From positions 3,071 through 20,372 of the forward strand of contig DNFA01000023.1 in NCBI GenBank assembly GCA_003487665.1: a DNA stretch of 17,302 nucleotides. The letters are read 5' to 3'. Below are positions 13,146 to 17,302 of this stretch, in pieces. Under the pieces are notes generated by a model. It was not told the DNA's origin and did no database searches. It saw only the letters and a program-made list of their open reading frames with translations. Source of the stretch: Oscillibacter sp. (GTDB lineage Bacteria > Bacillota > Clostridia > Oscillospirales > Oscillospiraceae). The position numbers were made by a program, and so were the translations under genes. Every line of letters starts with the position of its first letter. Within the stretch, counting starts at the first letter, position 1.

Positions 13146-14872
13146 ATGCTGCGTTGTTCCTTATTATCGGCTGCGCTGTCCTGATCGTAGGTTATATCTT
13201 CTACGGCGGCTGGCTGGCCAAGAAGTGGGGCGTGGATAACTCCCGTCCGACTCCCGCTCACACCATGGAAGACGGCAAGGACTACTGCCCTGCCAAGGCT
13301 CCTGTGCTGATGGGCCACCATTTCTCCTCCATCGCCGGTGCCGGCCCCATCAACGGCCCCATTCAGGCCGCTGTGTTCGGCTGGGTGCCCGTGATGCTGT
13401 GGGTGCTCATCGGCGGCATCTTCTTCGGCGGCGTCCACGATTTCGGCGCCCTGTTCGCCTCCATTCGTCATAAGGGCGAGTCCATCGGCGAGGTCATCGG
13501 CGACGCTATCGGCGCCAAGGCCAAGAAGCTGTTCATCACCTTCGCTTACCTGACCCTGATCCTGGTGGTGGCGGCCTTTGCCTCCATCGTGGCCAACACC
13601 TTCAAGGCCACCTACACCGCTGACGGAGCTATCGACTATGCCGCTTCCTCCGCCAACGCTTCCACCGCCATCATCTCCATCATGTTCATCCTGATGGCCA
13701 TTCTGTTCGGCTTCTTTGTCTATCGCCGCAACGCGCCTCTGGGCATTTCCACGGTCATCGGCGTCATCGGCATCGTGGTCTGCATGGTCATCGGCCTGAA
13801 CTGGCACCCCATCTACCTGAACTACACCGTGTGGATGATCATTGTGGGTCTGTACATCGGCGTGGCCTCCGTCACTCCCGTGTGGATCCTGCTGCAGCCC
13901 CGTGACTACCTGAGCTCCTTCCTGCTGTACGGCATGATGGTTCTGGCTGTGGTGGGTATCGTCGGCTGCGCTCCCACTGTGGACATGCCCGCCTTCACCG
14001 GCTTCTATGACACTCTGGCTCCCAGCGGCACCTCTCTGGGCTACATGTTCCCCGCTCTGTTCGTGACCATCGCCTGCGGTGCTGTGTCCGGCTTCCACTC
14101 TCTGGTTGGCTCCGGCACCACCTCCAAGCAGCTGGATCAGGAAAAGGACGCCAAGCCCATCGCTTACGGCGGCATGCTGATCGAGTGCGCTCTGGCTCTG
14201 ATCTCCGTCTGCGCTGTTGGTTACATCTGGGCGCAGTATGCTGACGGCACCACCACGACTCCTACCGTCGTGTTCGCCACCGGCCTGGCCTCCATGTTCT
14301 CCAAGGTGTTCGGCTCCGGCTGCTACAACGTGGTGTACTCCATGCTGATCCTGGCCGTGTCCGCTTTCTGCCTGACCTCCGTGGATACCGCCACCCGTCT
14401 GGCTCGCTACATGTTCGCTGAGTTCTTCGTGGAGCCCGGCAAGACCCGCGAGGATCTGACCGGCTGGAAGCGCGTCATCACCAATCCCTATGTGGCCACC
14501 GGCATCACCGTGGTGGCTGGCGTGGCTCTGGGTCTGACCGGCTATGCCAAGATCTGGGCTCTGTTCGGCGCTGCCAACCAGCTGCTGGCTGCTCTGGGTC
14601 TGCTGGCTGTGTGCTGCTGGCTGGGCAAGATCGGCCGCAACAACAAGATGTTCTACTTCCCCATGTTCTTCATGCTGATCGTCACCCTGACCTCCCTCGC
14701 CTTCACCATCAAGGCGCAGATCACCGGCATCATCGCCGGCGGCGAGGGTGTGGTGTGGTGCTACATCCGCGGCATCATCGGCGTCCTGCTGGTGATCCTG
14801 GCCATCGACCTGGTGGTAGAGGGCATCCGCGCTCTGGGCCGCAACAAGAAGGCTGCCCAGGCCGCGAAGTAA
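13142..14872 (+). CDS. cstA: Carbon starvation protein A (peptide/pyruvate transporter family)
   Basis: A 576-residue protein with many membrane spans, start to end. The family signature lies at about 59-73 (HHFSSIAGAGPINGP), followed by a GGVHDFGALFASIRHKGESIGE loop (about 96-117). FHSLVGSGTTSKQLDQEKDAKPIAYGGMLIE is a further CstA pattern. E. coli CstA and BtsT import peptides or pyruvate; which substrate applies here is not visible. The length is at the short end compared with the roughly 700-residue E. coli proteins. AAAGGAGAG precedes the ATG, inside the upstream gene. Alanine and proline codons shift to GCT and CCT far more than in neighbouring genes, which suggests high expression. Confidence 0.95.
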   Translation: MNAALFLIIGCAVLIVGYIFYGGWLAKKWGVDNSRPTPAHTMEDGKDYCPAKAPVLMGHHFSSIAGAGPINGPIQAAVFGWVPVMLWVLIGGIFFGGVHDFGALFASIRHKGESIGEVIGDAIGAKAKKLFITFAYLTLILVVAAFASIVANTFKATYTADGAIDYAASSANASTAIISIMFILMAILFGFFVYRRNAPLGISTVIGVIGIVVCMVIGLNWHPIYLNYTVWMIIVGLYIGVASVTPVWILLQPRDYLSSFLLYGMMVLAVVGIVGCAPTVDMPAFTGFYDTLAPSGTSLGYMFPALFVTIACGAVSGFHSLVGSGTTSKQLDQEKDAKPIAYGGMLIECALALISVCAVGYIWAQYADGTTTTPTVVFATGLASMFSKVFGSGCYNVVYSMLILAVSAFCLTSVDTATRLARYMFAEFFVEPGKTREDLTGWKRVITNPYVATGITVVAGVALGLTGYAKIWALFGAANQLLAALGLLAVCCWLGKIGRNNKMFYFPMFFMLIVTLTSLAFTIKAQITGIIAGGEGVVWCYIRGIIGVLLVILAIDLVVEGIRALGRNKKAAQAAK

Positions 14873-14952
14873 ATCGCTTATCAGGAGCGTCCGCCCCTGC
14901 GCAAGCAGACGGCACCGTTTCTTCCCTGATATCATTTTCTCCTCACAAAAAG

Positions 14953-14982
14953 CACAGGCTCCGGCGAAAGCCGGAGCCTGTG
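14953..14982. terminator. Terminator hairpin after cstA
   Basis: A 13-bp stem (14953-14965 with 14970-14982) capped by a GAAA tetraloop, followed on the plus strand by TCTGTCT. On the minus strand it is followed by TTTTTG, so it may also stop leftward transcripts. Confidence 0.8.
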
Positions 14983-15009
14983 TCTGTCTAAGCGGGGATT
15001 GCTGTCGTT

Positions 15010-15075
15010 CTGTAGGGGACGGCGTCCTCGCAGTGGAGCGCAGCGGAACAAGTGCCCTTGGGGTGCGACGTCCCG
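15010..15075 (+). repeat. 66-bp dispersed repeat, full-length copy B
   Basis: It begins CTGTAGGGGACGGCGTCCTC and ends GTGCGACGTCCCG and matches the reverse complement of 9079-9144 in 65 of 66 bases. It lies between the cstA terminator and the terminator at 15086-15127. Confidence 0.9.
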
Positions 15076-15085
15076 CCCCGCAGAA

Positions 15086-15127
15086 AAAAAGACCGGCTTA
15101 GGCCAGGTGGCCTAAGCCGGTCTTTTT
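15086..15127. terminator. Bidirectional terminator downstream of fakA
   Basis: A 14-bp GC-rich stem (15091-15104 with 15109-15122) extended by five A-T pairs, loop AGGT, with A- and T-runs on both sides. It lies 6 bases past the fakA stop codon and would also stop any read-through from cstA. Confidence 0.92.
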
Positions 15128-15133
15128 GCGCTC

Positions 15134-16801
15134 TTATTCAATGGCGATGATGTAGTAGTACACGGGCTGCCCGCCGGGGAGCGCCGCTACCTCCGCATCG
15201 GGGCAGGCGGCAGCGAACAGCTGCGCGGTGCGGTCGGAGTCCTCCTCCGTCACGCCCTCGCCGGCGTAGACGGTGATGAACTCGGCGTCCTTATCCACAG
15301 CCACCTGCGCCAGCTTCTCCAGCAGGACGTTCAGGTCGCGGTCGGTGCCCAGCAGCTTGCCGTCGCACAGCGCCAGATAGTCGCCCTCATTGATGGCGAA
15401 GCCGTCGAAGTCGGAGTTGCGGGCGGCGTAGGTGATCTGGGCGGTGGTGACGTGGGACGCGGCCTCGGTCATGGCCGCCAGGATCGCCTGGGGATCGTCG
15501 TTGTCGGGATCCACGGCCATCATGGCGGAGATGCCCTGGGGCACGGTGGCGGTGGGCACCACGATGACCTGCTTTTCGGTCAGACCCACGCACTGCTGGG
15601 CGGCCATGATGATGTTCTTGTTGTTGGGCAGGATGAACACCACCTCGCTGGGGGTGCGGTTCACCTCCTGCAAAATGGCCTCGGTGGAGGGGTTCATGGT
15701 CTGCCCGCCGGAGACGATGCGATCCACGGTCAGGTCGCGGAACACCGCGGCCAGACCCTCGCCGGCGCAGACAGCCAGAAAGCCGTAGCGCTTTTCCGGC
15801 GCGGCCACCGCCGCCTCGCCCTTCTCCAGCTCCTCCTCGATGGCGTCCAGATCGTCGGTGCTCTGCGCCTTGCGCCCCGCCGCCAGATCGGCGGCCTGGG
15901 TGCGCATGTTCTCGATCTTGGCCAGCTCCAGCGTGCCGTATTTCTGCGCCTCGTTCAGCGCGTCGCCGGGGGTGTCGGTGTGGACGTGCACCTTGAAGGA
16001 CTCGTCATCCTCGCCGATCACCAGACTGTCGCCGATGCTGCCCAGATAGGCGCGCAGACCGTCCAGCGGCTTGTCGGAGGTCTTGCGGACGATGAACACG
16101 GTGTCGAAGGCGAAGGTGATGTCCTCGTCGCCGATGGCGGCGAAGTCCGCCTTGTCCTCGGCGGTGTCCTCCACCTCGGGCACAGGCTCGCCCCGCAGGG
16201 AGCGGAGCATGCCCTCCAGAATGATAAGGTAGCCCTTGCCGCCGGCATCCACCACGCCGGCCTTTTTCAGAACGGGGTTCATCTCGATGGTCTCCGCCAG
16301 CGTGGAGTAGCCGGTCTTGATAGCCTCGTCCAGCACGTACTCGGCGGAATTCTGCTCGCCCGCCGCCTCCAGCGCGCGCTGGGCAGCCAGACGGGAGACG
16401 GTGAGCACCGTGCCCTCGGCGGGCTTCATCACCGCGCCGTAGGCGGTGGTGACGCCCTCCTGCATGGCGGCGGCCAGCTGTGCGCCGTCCGCCTCGGCCA
16501 GCCCCTTGAACACCTTGCTCATGCCCCGGAACAGCAGGGACAGGATAACGCCGGAGTTGCCGCGGGCGCCCCGCAGCAATCCGGAGGCCGTGATCTTGGC
16601 GGCCTCCTCCAGTGTGGCCGGCTCCACCCGCCGCAGCTCGGTCACGGCGGTCTGGATGGTCAGGGACATATTGGTGCCGGTGTCGCCGTCGGGCACCGGG
16701 AAAACGTTCAGGTCGTTGATGGCCTGCTTCTGGGCGGTGATGCAGGCGGCGCCGAAGGCGACCATCTGCTTGAAAGCACCGCCGCTGATCCTATCTGTCA
16801 T
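15134..16801 (-). CDS. fakA: Fatty acid kinase catalytic subunit FakA (YloV, DAK2 domain)
   Basis: FakA phosphorylates fatty acids bound to FakB (DegV-type) proteins, feeding acyl-phosphate into membrane lipid synthesis. The 555-residue length is normal. The N-terminal DAK2 kinase domain has NVFPVPDGDTGTNM (32-45), LLRGARGNSGVILS (75-88), KPAEGTVLTV (126-134) and VVDAGGKGYLIILEG (183-197), covering nucleotide and metal binding. A middle domain (about 225-330, FKVHVHTDTPGDAL) and the C-terminal FakA domain (about 340-555) follow. AAGGAG lies 7 bases before the ATG. It is 22 bases downstream of the Asp23-family gene in the classic Firmicutes pair. No fakB is in the window. Confidence 0.95.
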   Translation of the reverse strand: MTDRISGGAFKQMVAFGAACITAQKQAINDLNVFPVPDGDTGTNMSLTIQTAVTELRRVEPATLEEAAKITASGLLRGARGNSGVILSLLFRGMSKVFKGLAEADGAQLAAAMQEGVTTAYGAVMKPAEGTVLTVSRLAAQRALEAAGEQNSAEYVLDEAIKTGYSTLAETIEMNPVLKKAGVVDAGGKGYLIILEGMLRSLRGEPVPEVEDTAEDKADFAAIGDEDITFAFDTVFIVRKTSDKPLDGLRAYLGSIGDSLVIGEDDESFKVHVHTDTPGDALNEAQKYGTLELAKIENMRTQAADLAAGRKAQSTDDLDAIEEELEKGEAAVAAPEKRYGFLAVCAGEGLAAVFRDLTVDRIVSGGQTMNPSTEAILQEVNRTPSEVVFILPNNKNIIMAAQQCVGLTEKQVIVVPTATVPQGISAMMAVDPDNDDPQAILAAMTEAASHVTTAQITYAARNSDFDGFAINEGDYLALCDGKLLGTDRDLNVLLEKLAQVAVDKDAEFITVYAGEGVTEEDSDRTAQLFAAACPDAEVAALPGGQPVYYYIIAIE

Positions 16802-16823
16802 GTCTTTTCTCCTTCCGGGCGCG

Positions 16824-17174
16824 TCACACGGTGACGGAATCCACGCAGACGTTCACCGCCTTGACGGTGACGCCGGTGTTGAGGTTGACCACATATTTGA
16901 CCTCACCCATAATGGAGCGGCAGACTGTGGCGATGTTGACGCCGTTTTCCACGACGATGTGCAGCTCGATGGACACGGTGCCGTCGTCGTTATAAGTGAC
17001 CTTCACGCCCTTGCTCATGGACTCCGGGCGCAGGAGATGCACCAGACCGTCGGTCATGCTGCGCTGCGCCATACCCTTGACGCCGAAGCAGTTGGTGGCA
17101 GCCGCGCCGGTGATGGTGGTGAACACGGCATCGCTGATGGTGATCTCGCCGTTTTCGGTGGGAACTTTTATCAT
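16824..17174 (-). CDS. yloU: Asp23/Gls24 family protein (YloU)
   Basis: A 116-residue alkaline-shock / envelope-stress family protein. It shows the family layout: a GEITISDAVFTTITGAAATNCFGVKGMA start, a middle with KGVKVTYNDDGTVSIELHIVVENGVNI, and the closing VNLNTGVTVKAVNVCVDSV. These small cytoplasmic proteins are linked to cell-envelope homeostasis; mechanism unclear. AAAGGAAG lies 6 bases before the ATG. It is the first gene of an operon with fakA, read from a promoter about 55 bases upstream. Confidence 0.94.
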   Translation of the reverse strand: MIKVPTENGEITISDAVFTTITGAAATNCFGVKGMAQRSMTDGLVHLLRPESMSKGVKVTYNDDGTVSIELHIVVENGVNIATVCRSIMGEVKYVVNLNTGVTVKAVNVCVDSVTV

Positions 17175-17226
17175 AGCGAACTTCCTTTCTGCGGAATAGG
17201 CACAATACTACATAATAATATAGGTT

Positions 17227-17255
17227 ATTATATACCAGTTTCCGCCGGAGTACAA
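17227..17255 (-). promoter_or_regulatory. Promoter of the yloU-fakA operon
   Basis: Leftward TTGTAC (17255-17250), a 17-base spacer and a perfect TATAAT (17232-17227). Confidence 0.8.
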
Positions 17256-17284
17256 GAGGGATTTTTTCACGGAAAAGGCTGTCC

Positions 17285-17302
17285 CCGCCGAGAAATCGGC
17301 GG
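17285..17302. terminator. Hairpin at the window edge, possible terminator
   Basis: CCGCCGA pairs with TCGGCGG around a GAAA loop, ending exactly at the last base. No T-run follows leftward, and the rightward flank is outside the window, so its direction cannot be judged. It may end a neighbouring transcript. Confidence 0.4.

Noticed and set aside
13100..14935. Very long open frame antisense to cstA, and similar long antisense frames at 2064-4238 and 15452-16834
   Set aside because: They are rich in His, Gln, Gly, Val and Asp in the way antisense frames of GC-rich genes are, have no domain pattern, and lie opposite clear genes.

Overview
The window looks like a chromosomal segment of a high-GC Clostridia, most likely an Oscillospirales gut anaerobe. 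This rests on Firmicutes-type gene pairs (yloU-fakA, lspA-rluD), strong sigma-A promoters with 17-bp spacers, purine-rich ribosome binding sites, typical clostridial lipoprotein signals and GC-rich third positions. The taxon is an inference from these features, not a search result.

Layout. 1-1220: an AI-2E family membrane transporter (-). 1334-6156: a leftward group with an amino-acid substrate-binding lipoprotein, a permease, an ATPase, an M20 amidohydrolase and, from its own promoter, a methylated-DNA repair methyltransferase. 6285-7802: lspA and rluD (+), ending at a bidirectional terminator. 7804-8757: an HTH/S24 self-cleaving repressor (-) with four palindromic operators spaced exactly 31 bp apart. 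8767-9034: a 51-residue lipoprotein gene (-) with its own promoter and terminator. 9166-9427: tRNA-Thr(TGT) and tRNA-Tyr(GTA) (-) from a consensus promoter. 9514-10015: a two-gene cassette of a small coiled protein and a sigma-region-4-like HTH protein. 10031-10156: a palindromic intergenic repeat. 10222-11209: an exported H...NCS (permuted papain-like) protein whose only in-frame upstream starts are CTG, plus a small membrane protein. 11206-12204: a YitT-family membrane protein. 12427-14982: an unknown protein translationally coupled to carbon-starvation transporter cstA, behind a structured leader. 15086-17255: yloU (Asp23 family) and fakA (-).

The most unusual signals are not enzymes. One is the operator array, in which operator 2 exactly fills the 17-bp spacer of a rightward promoter that has no obvious target gene. 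The second is a 66-bp dispersed repeat present as two near-identical copies and one internally deleted copy, each in the same orientation just before an intrinsic terminator. The third is the CTG-start (or frameshifted) exported protein. I saw no CRISPR array, insertion sequence, integrase or phage structural gene, and no previously undescribed defence system that the sequence supports.
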